64,000 nt of DNA from Leucocoprinus leucothites (GCA_013368445.1 JAACJO010000030.1:372001-436000); one strand, 5' to 3'. Positions 12,003-25,424 are shown, counted from the first letter of the stretch. Made by a program: numbers and translations. Notes: generated from the letters alone by a model not told the origin.

Positions 12003-14051
12003 ATGGTGAACCTTAGTCTTGTCGATGCCTCGATACTGTGTTGTGCCGTCCTCGCACATCTTTACTATCGGTACAAGGCAAAGGCAAGTTTACCTTATCC
12101 ACCAGGACCCAAGCCCCTACCACTGATCGGCAACCTTCTGGATATCCCGAAGGTCAGATTTCGGGGCTTCGAAGTCTTCGCAGAATGGTCAAAAGTCTAC
12201 AGTAAGCTGCTTTTCATTTATCTTCCAGAAATTAATCAAAGATGTTTTGAAGGTTCTGATATTTTGTACCTTGGCGTCCTCGGGAAGAACATCGTGGTCC
12301 TCAACTCTGTCGATGTCGCCAACGAGCTATGTGGCGAGCGCTCGGCAACGTACTCGACTAGACCCCACCTCACCATGTTGTCTGATCTGTACGTTCGCCT
12401 CGCTGCATGTAGCGCCACCCGATATTAATTACTTTATCACAGAATGAATGCGACTCGCTTCATGGCGGTCATGCCATACGGGGACCCTTGGCGGGCACGT
12501 CGTAAAATGTTCCAACACTACTTCCCACTAAACGATCCCACTCGCATCGCAATCTCTCGTAGTGAAGAGTTCATCCGCAAACATCTCCTTCCCAGCCTTT
12601 TGGATACTCCCAAGGATTTCCTCAGCCACATTCGCAATACGGCGGGCGGCGTCACACTCTCCCTGGCATACGGCCTCCGAATTCGTCGTTATGACGACCC
12701 CTGGATCAAACTTGCTGAAATGACGTTGCATACGACGACGCAGGCTGCTGTAGTTGGGAGGTATCTTGTTGATATCATCCCAGCGCTGAAATACATGCCT
12801 GAATGGATGCCTGGCGCCGGATTCCTCAAGACGGCAAAGGAGGGCAGGAGGATCGTTAACAGCTTCTTTGATGACCTATATGCCGCCGCTGTTCAGGAAA
12901 TTGTAAGTCTCAACTCGTTAGCTCAGACTTTTCGTGACAATTGATTATTCCCTCTCATAGGCGGACGGAGTTGCTCAACCATCTTTTGTGTCTCTCGCGC
13001 TCGAGGAGAACGATGAAACGGAGATCCCCGACCTAAAAGAGGTTATCCGCGAAACGGCTGGGATTTTCTTTGCTGGTATAAGATCGTTCTTACTCTGAAT
13101 TCTGTGAACTAATGTGAAACCTAGGTGGCTCGGAAACGACCGTTGTTGCAGTGTGGAATTTTGTTCTCCTTATGACTCTACATCCGGACATCCAGGAAAA
13201 AGCAAGAAAAGAAGTTGACATGGTTGTAGGACACGATCGGTTACCTCGTTTCAGTGACAAGCCCTCAATGCCGTACTTGACCGCTGTCCTGAAAGAGGTC
13301 TTCCGGTGAGCATCTAGCATCTTTCTCCACATTAATATGTGGCTGATGAATACGAAATGACTAGTTGGTCGCCGATTGTTCCTGCTGGTATGCCACATTG
13401 TACCACTGTAGATGACATCTATCGCGGTTATTTTATCCCTAAAGGATCAATTGTCATCAACAATGCATGGTATAGTTCACTCGATTACTCCGCCGTCTTC
13501 ACCTGACCAAGTATGTAACTCTATAAGGGCTATGCTTCATGACGAGAATGTCTTCCCGAACCCAGACCGCTTTGATCCTGACCGATACCTCACTGCAAGC
13601 GGTCAGCTACGACATGACATTTTGGACCCCGAAACTACAGCAACGTTTGGTTTTGGACGCCGGTAAGTCACAGCTCTACATTTCCTCTCGCAAGATCCAC
13701 TCTCTTCGATCCTGGCTAATTACTCATCACTCCATTCGTACCGTTCAGAGCTTGCCCGGGTTCTCAAATTGCGCTCACAACAATGTTTGTGGCAGCGGCC
13801 TCCTTCCTTAGTTCTTTCAAAATTTTGAAACCGCTAAACGCGAAAGGTGAAGAAATCGATCCGCTTGTTCACTACTCTGGGCAGACGATGGTTGAGTAAG
13901 CGACCAGCTCCTAAGATATTACTTTCCAAGTATGACTCAATACGTTCATTCTAGCAATCCTGCTCCCTTCGACTGTCGCTTCGTTCCACGCTCCAAAGAA
14001 GCTGTGGCCCTGATTCAAGCGGAAATTCTCAGCCTTGATGAGAGCCTGTAA
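12003..14051 (+). CDS. Cytochrome P450 monooxygenase (OrdA/CYP64-like)
   Basis: Heme-thiolate monooxygenase, probably anchored in the ER by its N-terminal hydrophobic segment. Nine exons join in phase: 12003-12201, 12253-12388, 12443-12902, 12961-13075, 13125-13305, 13365-13469, 13528-13662, 13749-13895, 13955-14051, giving 524 residues. Landmarks: proline-rich hinge LPYPPGPKPLPLIGN, PYGDPWRARRKMF in helix C, I-helix AGGSETT near 303-309, EVFR as the ExxR motif (361-364), PDRFDPDRYL, and the heme loop FGFGRRACPG with ligand Cys446. All catalytic landmarks are present. It resembles the large agaricomycete group annotated as O-methylsterigmatocystin oxidoreductase-like; the true substrate cannot be told. 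No biosynthetic neighbours are seen. Confidence 0.93.
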
Positions 14052-16911
14052 CAGGGATGAGTCAGGATTCAAACTGTCAAAGTCCATGTCGACTGTATGA
14101 TTGCCGATTTGTAAGTAAGGCAGAGGTATCATTGTAATTGACACAGTATACTCTAGTGTGTTCGATATGTCTCTACTAAATTTCCGTTTTCATATGTAAC
14201 TTACTACTCCTTTACGATGTTTTACCTGCTTTAATAGCAATGTAGCAGCTGGGGGCGAGTGGTCCCTGAACCGGATTGGTTGTAGCGATAAAACACAAGC
14301 TATGGAATTCCGATCACTCATTATGCATTAGGATTGACAGCTTCAGGTCGGTTACTGAGTGAACTGATTGGTCATGAGATGGTGTGGGATCGCCTTGGGG
14401 TGGCGCATCTGCCGATTTACAGCACGCCCTTTCCCGCACTATTGACGATTGAGCCATGAAGCGCCCAGCGTTCTACCGGGGCCAGAGTGTAGGGTCTACT
14501 TTGCCTAATATATTGTACCCTTCTCACCGCCGACAGCAAGACTTCTCAAAACTTGATGTCACGTCTTCTGCTTCCGAGATTGCTTTCCGTTAGAGAATAG
14601 TTATGGTGGTCAGGTTCAAGGCCAGAGGATTCCTCGTATTCAAAGGAGCCTACAACATTTATGGGAAATTATCTCTAACCAGCCAAGTGTGGTGCAAGAC
14701 GTCGACGAAACCGAACGAATCAACCCATTGCCACATTCCACGATAATCTCGATCAACCCAGTTTTGAGTCTGGGTATGTATGGGGGGGTCCTTTGGATAG
14801 CCATCGCATCTTCACGGCTTTTCTAGACTCCTATTAAATCGGCTAGTATTGGATGGGGGGCTAGAATTTGCCGCTACCACCACGGTGCCTCGCTCAACCG
14901 CTCCTACTTGGTGTTATCCTGGCGCCACATTACTCTCACCTTTAATATGTTAAACGACATTAAAGCGTACCTGTGCAAGCCTTTAGGCAGCAGAAATTCA
15001 AGAATCGGCTGCGTATCTAAGATCAATCAAGCTGAGTAAATACCAACAAATTACCATACTCTCAATGTTTAAAACTTCCACCATCATACATTACATATGA
15101 CTCCTGGGTGAAGAGTAGCTGGATTTTGGCAATCTAGTTTTGGTGTAGCTGCTGGGTGTGTACTACTATGTAGTGATACCGTAGCGCCAGTGACATGCCT
15201 TTATGGATCTTATTGTGCTTGTTTTGTAATGGCAGCCTGAGGACAGCGTACAAACATGCACCCACACCGGATTCTCATCGTCCCCACTCTACCAAACAGA
15301 AGGCGAGAAATATTTCGCAGAGTTTTGGCCTAGCCCAAATGAAGTTGAGTGTGACGAGTACAAGTTCTGATTATGACTAAGGTACTAGGTCATAAGCATT
15401 GGAATGTGGTCTATCATCGCGTAATGAGAGCAATTGGTACTAACTGTATTTCTTGTTGTAGACCCACTGGCATGGCTCTCTAGCGACTCTTAATATACCA
15501 GAGTCCAGGCTTATCTAGACTCAGTTGGACTTTTCCTCGGCGCTTCAATTCCAGGTTTCTACGCGTCAATCAAGGCTTTATTTCCGCCAGCATGATCGAG
15601 CCTTGGTGATGGATCCCTCGCAACTAGATGGATCTAATGATCGCCGGGATGTTCTTTGTTTCCTTTGTTCCTCCTTTTGCTCCAGTATCCAATCTACTGC
15701 TAGATGGGACCAGACCCCAAGTCGGAAAGGCCAAGCTAGTTGCTCAAAGAGGTGCAGGTTTGAATTGGCTTACTCCTGTCATTACATCAATAGGTTACCA
15801 CCTTAAAACCTAGGAGCCCGCATCCCACAACCTGATAACTTTTGTCCCTCTTCAGCAAATAGCAGTCCTACAATAAGTTGACCAAATCCGAAAAATACTC
15901 CGAATCCTGGTTGAACAAACTCTGTTAGGAGCGACAGATCGAAATGATCGAGCGCTAAGACCTGAAGGCCTGCAGGGCGACTAGCTAAATGAGACCAGGG
16001 ACTCGAATTCTCCAACCCTCGACACAGGTCCTTTAGCTCGAGTACTAGCCTCATTTGATTGTTGAGAGGGACAATGTTACGGTATTGAGTGGTTGAAGGG
16101 CCGGGGGAACACAGGTTATGCGGTTGAGACTGTTGCCAGCAGCCGGGCAGTATGTTTGGATCCAGTGGGCTCGTGGCTTTCCCGCTGAGAAGTATCAAAC
16201 AGCCCTACCGACAGTTTGGACAGCTTTTGCACAGTTTCACGCATCCCAGGGCCCTGACTTAGGTGCTCTCTTTGCACGCTTTACGGGCGCATTGAAAACT
16301 CCGACATTGACCGTCTGCATGGATTCAGGGGCACGTCCGTTCTGTAAGTGGTAAAGCTCAAAGCTTCAAACGTCGGGAACGAGTCTTCTAGAGTAATGCT
16401 GAGAACCCCGTCGATGTCGACGTCCAACTGTAATGTTGTCTCTTAGTCGGATTTGTGGACTGCACTCAACAATATGGGTTGTGTCCCATCACTGTGTACT
16501 AAACGAGCTATAACAAGACGAGTTAGGCGCGCAAATCACCAGAAAGTGAGTTCTTCTGTGCACTTATCGAAGTGTGTTGATTCTTGGTTTCAGATGACCG
16601 TCGCTGCAGTCGATCCACTTTAAATGGTTTAAGCTGGATTCCCTTCAACTCAATTCCATTTCAAATGAACAAGCAGAATAGTAGTACGTTCCTAACTGCA
16701 ATCAGCGGCAACGGGCTGGTCATATAGAACCAAGGGAAAAAACAGGCGATTATCTATCATTAACTTGAGAAAACGTTGCCAAAATCAGTGATTGCTGACT
16801 GATCAATGTCGTCATCTGAAATATACTTTTAAGAGGGTGTACTCACAGGAGATTTATCCCTTACACGCCCAACGTCGTCAGTTGTTTTTCATCACAACCC
16901 TAGGTATCACC
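14052..16911. other. 2.9 kb gene-poor region
   Basis: No supported gene. Short frames at 15525-15813 (plus), 16198-15803 (minus) and 16118-16354 (plus) contain hydrophobic or LRR-like patches but no family match and no consistent splicing. The end of the stretch is the glyoxalase upstream region. Confidence 0.4.
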
Positions 16912-17685
16912 ATGCCGCGCTCTGCAGAAACGGCTAGCTTCAGGGTAGAATTGACTATTCATGTTCCCGAAGATCCACTGATCCGAAATGGTCTAGTTCA
17001 ATCACACAATGCTCCGAGTTAAGGATCCCAAAGCCTCGTTGCATTTCTATCAAGAGGTGCGTATGAAGTGATTCATCCGATTTATGGCCTTCTAGAATGA
17101 CTACATCAGGTTCTTGGGATGGAGTTGTACGACAGTAATATCGGCGATCTTATCACACAAGTCCAGATCACAATCCTGACTGACCTATATAGAGGCCGAA
17201 TTTAGTGATTTCACGCTCTATTTCCTCGCATTCAACCACGAAGGGCAGGAACTCACTGATGAATTGAAGAGGAGCACTCGATTTGGACGTGAAGGTATGG
17301 CTCAACCTCTGCCACTGTGCGACATTCACACTAAAAATATTATACACGGGCTCGCCTACCAATATTCAGGCATTTTGGAGTTGACGCACAACCACGGAAC
17401 GGAAACAGACCCCAATTTCAAAGGATACGCCAGTGGAAACGCTGATCCAGGGCGCGGGTTTGGCCATATTGCTATTACAGTTGACGACGTCGGAAAGGCT
17501 TGCGCACGCTTTGAGGAACTCGGTGTTAAATTCCAGAAGAGGCTTACTGACGGAAAGATGAGGCATATTGCCTTCATCTTGGACCCCGACGGGTAAGCCG
17601 TGAATATTACTCACAGTAGCATATTACCTCTAACCTCACCTTCAGTTACTGGGTTGAGGTTCTCCCAAACAGTTTGCAACTGTGA
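16912..17685 (+). CDS. GLO1: Glyoxalase I (lactoylglutathione lyase), single domain
   Basis: Isomerises the hemithioacetal of methylglyoxal and glutathione to S-lactoylglutathione, the first step of cytosolic methylglyoxal detoxification. Six exons join in phase: 16912-16944, 16997-17056, 17110-17134, 17193-17294, 17370-17592, 17646-17685, giving 160 residues. The first exon is only 11 codons ([11 protein letters not shown]) and splices to [20 protein letters not shown]. Further landmarks are [34 protein letters not shown] and the C-terminal LDPDGYWVEVL. The paired beta-alpha-beta modules of the vicinal-oxygen-chelate fold are both present. It is a single-domain enzyme, unlike the double-domain yeast Glo1, so it should act as a dimer (inference from the family). 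Confidence 0.92.
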
Positions 17686-18195
17686 TCAAAGATTTCTTCA
17701 ATAATATTGCTGAATGGCATGTTGGAATTTATTAGCTACCTGGTCATACTTGTTTGGAGGCTTCTGAATCTTGGGAGTTTCCCCGATGCTGTCATTCGTA
17801 ATGTTCTGGCGGCGCGAAGACGGACATATGATGTAACTACAATGCTTCCGATTTAAATTTATTTTCTTCTTCCCATCCCTCTCTTCTAGTCGATGCCGTT
17901 TAAAGGGCCTTCGACAGACGCTTGTTCTGCGCTTGTTGCACCCAGTGACAAAAAGGGTTAGCTCTCGAACGGGCGTCAGCAAAGCGAAAGTCAAGGCCTC
18001 AATCAATACTTTGTTTTCTTCCACCAGGAGCATTCGTTGACTGAAAGACTATCGCAGGCATATGGGCCTCATGATCTATCTTCTGACCTTCTTTTCTTGG
18101 TGCTTCTTACTTCCGCGTAGTGAGTGGGCCTCTTCTTCCAAAAATTTGCTCGGTCGCTTTCGAGGGTATCATGTGGGCGGGCTTGGCCTCCCTCT
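17686..18195. other. Intergenic, upstream region of beta-mannosidase gene
   Basis: No gene is seen. It contains the glyoxalase 3' end and the promoter of the downstream gene. Confidence 0.5.
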
Positions 18196-18203
18196 TATAA
18201 ATA
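18196..18203 (+). promoter_or_regulatory. TATA box of beta-mannosidase gene
   Basis: TATAAATA lies 41 bases before the start codon, implying a very short 5' leader. Confidence 0.55.
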
Positions 18204-18243
18204 TGGAGCATAATTTTGGTGTTTAGGGAGGCCATCGCAAACG

Positions 18244-21200
18244 ATGTTTGGTCGTGGATTATTTCAGCTGATCTTTTCTACTTGTCTATTAGGGGATGCT
18301 TTGGCAAGCGTCGTGAATCTAGCCAGCTTGAAATGGACCCTCACTAATGCGAACGGGACCATCAATGTTCCGTCTATTGGGCCTCCAACTCAAGCGCACA
18401 TCGACTTACTAAATGCTGGTCTCATCACGGAGCCGTTGCTCGGAATAAATGGTATTTAAGATTCGTCTCTTGACGTGTAGCATCTCATAGATCTGGTTGT
18501 AGATTTCACTCAACGGTGGATTGTGGACGACAACTGGACCTATACGGGCGACATCTCACCATTTCTGAAGAGTGATGCATTCAAACAGTCCAAGAAAACC
18601 CTTCTCGTCTTTTACGGTATCGATACAATTGCTAACATCGTACGTGGTCTTGAACTCGATATGGGCCCTGACTTAGGTCCCTCAGACGATTGCAGGGCAC
18701 CCTCTAGCATGGGTTAACAATCAATTCCGCCAATATGTCTACGACGTTTCTGACCTGCTTGCTTCTCCTCGAAACAACGAGCTCGTGATTGAACTAGAGT
18801 CAGCATGGAAGTATGGTTTGAACGTTACTGCTAGGGATGATACCGAGTCCTTCCCAACTAACGTGAGGACGAGCGATAATGTGAGGTGGTTTCAGCTTCT
18901 CTTTTGCTGCACATTATTCTGACTTTGCTTTAGTACGAGTATCCGGGCGTTCGACAGTGGGTGCGCAAAGTAGCATCGGATTTTGGATGGGATTGGGTTT
19001 GTGGTTCACCGTTTGCCCAAATCCTTGTGTTGATTCTGTTTGTGTACGTTAGGGCCCAGCATTTGTTCCATCCGGCGTTTACAAGCCTGCGTATTTTGTC
19101 ACCCTGACGGCGCCAACTGGGGGGAAGCAAACGATCGGCACTCCACCAATTTCTCCAGGCGTTGACGAGGTCATCAAACCAAGCCCCGTGTTCATCGAAG
19201 AAAGCTCTATCGACATCTACAAGCTCGGAGAGTCATTCTCAGTCGCGCCAAAAGAAGATGCTGATTGGATCGTTAACGTTACCCTCGGCGTGCAGTCTTC
19301 CACCGATTTCCGATCGTCTTCCTTGACTCTTACCCTCCCCGAGCTCAGTATCAGCAAGACCTTCAACGTTTCATCGGTTCACGCGTCACCAAATGCCAGT
19401 AGTGATGGCACTAACTGGGTCAACGCCGTCTGGCAAATCCCAGATTCCGTTCCGAAACGATGGTACCCCCACAACCTCGGGACACCTCAACTCTACAATC
19501 TGTCCGTGACACTCGACTTGAAGTCTAGTGCTAGGACCGTCGACAGTGTCTCGTTTACGACGCGTACTGGATTCCGTACTATCCAGCTAGTTCAGTCTAG
19601 ATATACCGATGAGCAGGTTCGCGCCGGAATCACACCAGGCGACAACTGGCATTTCAACATCAATGGCAAGCCTTTCTACGCGCTTGGAACCAATATCATC
19701 CCGTTTGACCCGTTCTATGCGAGAACCACACCGGAATCTGTGCGATGGGTGTTGGAGAGCGCTGTGAAGAGCGGCCAAAATATGGTCAGTGCAGTAACCT
19801 CGAGTTTTTATTTTATTAATACTCATCTGCTCCTAGCTTCGTATATGGGGAGGCGGCACCTATCAACCTTCACATCCTAGCGTCGCTGGTGGTGTCTACG
19901 ACTTTTACTCCGTCTGCGATGAACTCGGTATCCTGGCATGGTCTGAGCTCATATTCTCCGACTCCTTGTACCCAATCAACGACTTTCTCTTGGAGTCAAT
20001 CGAACCGGAAGTTCGTCAGAATGTGAGGAGGGTTAATAGGCATCCTAGCAATGCTCAGTGGGCTGGTGGGAATGAAATTGAGGGCATTATAACCAGTGCG
20101 GCGCCACGGTTGGAAAATGGGACGCATTATTTGAATGAGGTATGTCAAGTCCCTATTTTTGCTGGCCCGTCACTAACGGCCGTCATCAGTACGTTGCACT
20201 CTTCCAAGACTTCCTGCAGCCAATCGTGTCTTCGGAGACCAGCTCTGTAAGCTGTCGTTTCCCTTGCAGAGCGGGGTGTTGAACCACCTATTAGGTGCCC
20301 TATACGGATTGTTCGACCACTACGGGAGTCCTGAGCTTGGATCCATATGAATTGAGGTTAAAGAATGCCACACCTGGTGAAATATACGGAAACGGAGGTA
20401 CACCTTCTCATCTCCCCAACACCCTCACCTCTCTTACCTTTGTCTATACAGAACGTTACAACTACGACGCCTCTGTCGCGTTCGACTACAGCACTTTCCC
20501 TGTCACTCGGTACGTCCATCTCTCATCTATCTCCTAAAACTCCACTACTCACTTTTCCACCCTCAGATTCATGAACGAATTCGGGTTCCACTCCATGCCC
20601 TCCTTCTACTCCTGGGAAGAAGTCCTTACTTCCCCCTCCGACTTTTCCTTCAACTCTACCGTAGTCACGTCTCGGGACCACCACCCACCTGCAGGAAGCC
20701 TCACCTTCCCCAATCCAAACGCTGCTCAAGGCCAAGCCCAAATGACCTCCGCCGTCCAAATCTGGCTCCCCACCCCCGTCGACTTTGAATCCAACTTAAA
20801 CAAGACATTCACACAATGGTGTTATAGTACACAAATATTTCAAAGTATGGCGATGGTCGCTCAAGTGGCTTGGTATCGCCATGGAGCGGGGAAGGGTGAA
20901 AATAATCTTGGAGCGTTGGTTTGGCAGTTGAATGATATATGGCAGGGTGTCAGTTGGTCTAGTGTTGAATATTCCGGGAGATGGAAAGTCCTGCAATACG
21001 GTCTCGTAGGGATATTCTCACCCCTCACGATCTACCCATTCTGGACTGCGAGGAACCAAACACTCGAAGTACTCATCATTTCCGATAGGTGGGAGAGTGT
21101 AAGGGGAACGGCGCAGTTGACGTGGTTGGATTGGAATGGGACGGCGTTGAGTACGGAGAAACATGAGTTTGAGGTACCGAGTTTGAATAATTCGGTTGTG

Positions 21201-21760
21201 CTGCAAAGGACGGGATTGGGGAGTATTTTGCCAGAGGGGAGGAATGAGACGGATGTGTGGATGTTGATGAATGTGACTGCGGAGGTGGATGCCAAGACAG
21301 TGACTAACGAACAATACGTGCGCAGCACTCCCCTTCCTTTTTTTAAAAAACAACTCACTCACTTGTTTCTCGATAGTTCACACCAACATCACTAGCCAAC
21401 GCAAACCTCGTCGACCCTCAAATCTCACTAACACCAAACGAAGACAGCGGCCATCTCACATTCACACTCTCAGCAAAAGGAGGTGTGGCAGCATGGACAT
21501 GGATGGACCACCCCGCTGGAACAATCGGTGTGTTCGTTGATGCTCAAACGGGTGTACCCACGAATGGGTTTTACCTCGTCCCTGGACTTGATCGTACTCG
21601 TACGTCTCTTTTGTGGTTCTGTGGTTTTGAGGTTTTTATTGACGTGAGGTTATTGTTCTATTTAGTGCGCTTTGAGATGAACGAGGCCTTGTCTCGCGTG
21701 AAGAACCCCAGTCCAGATGATTTCGTAGTTCGTTCACTATGGGATAACACTCACATTTGA
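18244..21760 (+). CDS. mndA: Secreted beta-mannosidase, GH2 family
   Basis: Releases terminal beta-1,4-mannose from mannan fragments or N-glycan cores. Twelve exons join in phase: 18244-18451, 18503-18639, 18686-18880, 18934-18996, 19053-19784, 19837-20139, 20190-20246, 20295-20397, 20452-20509, 20567-21317, 21377-21599, 21666-21760, giving 974 residues. An N-terminal signal peptide (LFQLIFSTCLLGDALA) is followed by the GH2 sugar-binding domain (YEYPGVRQWVRKVASDFGWD), Ig-like domains and the TIM barrel. The acid/base is Glu525 in WAGGNEIE and the nucleophile Glu623 in RFMNEFGFHSMPS. Many N-x-S/T sites fit a secreted glycoprotein. Slightly longer than typical fungal enzymes. A TATA box lies just upstream. 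Both catalytic residues are intact, so activity is expected. Confidence 0.94.
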
Positions 21761-22069
21761 TACGCGCTATTTCGCGGACCGGACTTGTATTTTCGTAGGA
21801 CTATGAATTTGATAGAAGCAGTTGTGTATGAAAATGCAGACACCATGCTCGTACACATGAAATCGTAACAAGAGTTCATCACTAAATACAGAACGAAAAG
21901 AAGAAAAAAAAACTATCCCAGAAAACAAGTACATCAAATCAAAATACTTAAAATCTTAACCACGGTCCAAACACCCGCCCACCCACCAAATCTAAACTCT
22001 CCAAGTATGTAAGTACAACAACCTCTACTCGACAAGTCCGAAAAACCCAAACGAAAAAGAAAAACATCA
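21761..22069. other. Convergent 3' region
   Basis: 309 bases between the stops of the beta-mannosidase and Mg2+ transporter genes. A/T-rich with A runs near 21900; no gene. Confidence 0.5.
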
Positions 22070-25000
22070 TCATGAAACACCACCCTTCCCACTCGGAACC
22101 AACCTAATCCCTCCCTCTGGCAAGCTCAACGGCAACTCATGCCCCAACTCATCCGTCCCCTCCGCACTAGGACTCGTCACATCCTCATCACTCATCGTAC
22201 CCGCACCCCTCCTAAACAACGACACGCTCTCTTCTCTATCATCATCCCCATCCGGTCCTTTCGGGTACTTCCTCGCATGATTACTACTCTTCTTTGCGCC
22301 TGCACCTTTCGATTGAGCACGTCCACGATCAGCCTCTCTAGCTCGTTCCCTCTGCCTCTCCACTTCCTCTTCATCCCACACTTCCTCGCTCCTCCCCTCT
22401 GAATCCGTCACAGAAGGGAACGAAAGTAGCGTCGTCATCCCCGACGCTCTCAACCCCAGCTCTTCAGGTTTAGGCGAGGGCACAGTCGTAGTCGTGAGCG
22501 TATTCGTGTTATTAAACACATCCCTCGAATCTTTCCTCTTTGTCGGACTTGGTACCCCAGGTAAAGGTGGCGATCGGAATCGAGCGTACACAGTCGGTGG
22601 TGCACTCTGTATTTGCGATTCGGATTGAAGATGTGAAGGGATGAGCACGTCCTTCCCACTATTTTGTCCTGGAGTTGCTGGGAATAAGAGCGCAGACGTC
22701 GATCCTGTTGATTCAAAGCCGGAGACTCTAAAACTAGAATCATTATCACCCAACACTGCAAGATTCGTCGCAGGGGTATCTTCTTCAGGACTCTCAATCT
22801 CTAACAGCTTCCCTTCTCTCGGCGATGCAGATGCCGATTGTACCTGTCGTAATTTCTGCAGCTGTTGTAATTGCTGTTGTTGCCGTTGCTGCTGTTGCTG
22901 TTGCAATAGTATTGACTGGCTGTTCTGCAAGTTTGTCCCTCCCGTGGGACCAAGAGGAGATTTGGGTGGTGGAATGGGTGGATAGACGGTGGGTGTTGAT
23001 GTAGGCGTTTGTGATAGCGTAGGCGTAGGACCAGGACCAGGGCTTCCCACAGCCGCTCGATGTTCATGTATCGCTTTCGAATCACCCGTCCCAGGTCGAT
23101 TATACGAATGCACGACATCTTGACTATCAAATTTAATCGTCGGTCTCTTGTTCACCAGCTGTTGCTGCTGTTGAGAATGAATAGAAGCAGCGCGGATGGA
23201 GCCGCCATCTGCGTCATCCCGATGTGGCATTGGCGCATCATAAAGTTGATGTCTCTTCAGCCCTCCCACTCCAAACGAACCCTCATCATGCGGAATCCCA
23301 GATCCAGCAGTAAAAGGTGCCATAGCACCAGGCGGCAACCCCGATCCAAACCGACCACTACTCCTCTGACTCATCCTCCTAACACTCTTCGCTCTAATAA
23401 TACTCCCAAACGTACCGAAACTACCTCTTAGAGCATCCATACCAGGATCTTCAATCCCACTAAGATGTTTCTCATCGATACTCTCAGTTTGTGAACGGGC
23501 AGCTTGGAGGAGAATAGTGGAACGGCGATCGAGTTTGATGTTGGAGGAGAGTTGGACGGGGTCGATTTTGGACATTTGGAGGATGGTGATGCCGACGCAG
23601 ATGGTGAGGAAGGCGAGGACGAGGGTGAGGATTTGGGTTACAGAGGCGTGTAGGCCTTGGAAGAGGACCTAGCGAGTGGGTGTGAGCGTGAGGTGTGGGG
23701 GTTGGATGGGGAGGCTTACGACTGTGGTGACCATAGAGCAAAAGGTGACTGGAATGCAATAAGGAATTGTGGTATGATTGAAGGAGAGGATAGAGCTTAC
23801 AGATGACGTAGTATGTGGGCGTTACTAGGGTTCAGTTAATATCAGCCTGTTACGAGATTATTGTGATGTATCTTACCCATGGCTAGAATCACGAGTTAGA
23901 ACTGCTGATAGCAACGATGGGTGGCTATACATACCGGTATTAAACAATGCCAAAGCAACATTAAGATAGTAAACTTCGGTAACTGTACCACGAGGTGTGA
24001 GTTGCACAGTCCCAAGTGTGTGGATGGAGGATACGCACTCAGAGTAGCGATAACGAACGCTGCTAAGAAGTAGATGAACCAATACCTGAACTGAGCGCCA
24101 AGTCAGCAACGAGATCTTGTGTGGATAGCACAATCATATTTGGAAGTACCTGGTTATCACCCCTCGCGGTAGTAACTATCGCCGCGCCAAGACCAGTTGT
24201 CACACTAACGGATATACCGCCAATCATGCTACAGACGGCAATATACCATAACATGTTCTTCTTCCCATATCTAGTCGTATGCGTTAGCACCTCGCTGTCG
24301 ATGGAGACGGATGGATGGCACCTACTTGGGAGCAAAGTAGAATATTATAACCAGAGAGATGGCGAATAGAGTACCGGCATATGCCAAGAATCCAGGGGCA
24401 AGAAAAAGTTTCTGAAATTCCCGTATCTGGCCGATAGACTCTTCTTTCGGACCTACAGAAGGGGATGGATGGTGAGGTCGATGAAGAACGGATGGATGAG
24501 CCGGGACGACGGACCGTTGAGTGCAATTATAGTTGATCCAAGCTAAGGGGGCAGGGTAAGCAATGTGGTAGAGTAAGATAGGCAGGCAGTGCAACACATA
24601 CGATACAGAGTACGCAGCCCATCCAGCCGAAGACTGAGAGTTTCTCGTTGAGAAAGAGTGAAGAGAGGATAGCGCAAATGACGACGGATAGAGCTCCTAG
24701 TGGTGTCTGTGGCAGGGTTGTTAGTTAAGTTGTGAGGGATAGGATGGTAGACTTACTACAACGATGGCTTCTACAAATGCATAGGCTGATGTACAGGCGG
24801 TTAGATTAATGGATGTCGTGAAGACCAGGACATGAGAACCGACCAGCAAAGTTACATAGTTCTCCAATAATCATCACTGGGTATTAATTATCAGCCATCG
24901 AGGAGGGTCGCTCAGAATTGCCAGCAACTCACTGATCATTCCAAGCCACCATAGTGGCTGATGAACAAGTATCAGCAGACAATTTCAAATCGACACAACT

Positions 25001-25297
25001 GCCTCGCAGACTCACCGATTTGAGGTATGCAACACCTTCGCCTAGCTCCCCGCCGGCCTGCGAGCGGAGGAGACCTTTCTTTTTGAATACAAAGCTGGAG
25101 CCTATCAAAAGCCCGCTGACTATGGCGAGGATGATACCGACGACCTTTGAAACGCAAGGTAAAGTAAGTGAGTGGAGTGTCAGGTGAAGAGGCATAGGAC
25201 AGACCTTGAGGTTACTGCTGGCCTGGAGGGAGGAGGATACCGCAGAGGAAGAGGCAGCCGCCGCCGGAGACGTTGCAGACGGCGCTGCTGAGGACAT
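22070..25297 (-). CDS. NIPA-type magnesium transporter with long cytosolic tail
   Basis: Multi-pass membrane protein of the NIPA (Mg_trans_NIPA) family. Fifteen exons join in phase: 25297-25205, 25144-25016, 24957-24933, 24876-24844, 24785-24757, 24706-24602, 24542-24515, 24452-24326, 24270-24150, 24090-24039, 23982-23935, 23882-23877, 23824-23801, 23748-23720, 23668-22070, about 815 residues. Family landmarks: [81 protein letters not shown] and TPTYYVIFTFCSMV. A cytosolic tail of roughly 500 residues follows, low in complexity and carrying a polyglutamine tract. Exon 12 is only 6 nt. The exon 7 donor is GTCCGT, chosen because it alone restores the family sequence. Likely ER, Golgi or plasma membrane. 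Confidence 0.92.
22856..22907 (-). repeat. CAG/CAA repeat coding a polyglutamine tract
   Basis: Within the last exon of the NIPA gene. Codes for glutamines with a few Leu and Arg interruptions in the predicted cytosolic tail. A candidate for length variation between strains. Confidence 0.85.
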
Positions 25298-25424
25298 TTG
25301 GAAGTGATAGTTGCGTGCAGAGCTCTCCTCTCCAGCCCACACCGGCACTCAGTCTCTGCGACAACCGGAACTTGCCTTTTTAGGCATGTTTTCGGCGGTC
25401 AGCGATTGCGGCCGCGGCGTGGCC

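Noticed and set aside
15525..16354. Transporter- or LRR-like fragments
   Set aside because: Short hydrophobic or leucine-rich runs in three frames on both strands, with no order matching a known family.
12003..21760. Secondary-metabolite cluster (P450, glyoxalase, beta-mannosidase)
   Set aside because: No backbone enzyme such as a terpene synthase, PKS or NRPS lies nearby, and spacing is wide. The three enzymes belong to unrelated pathways.
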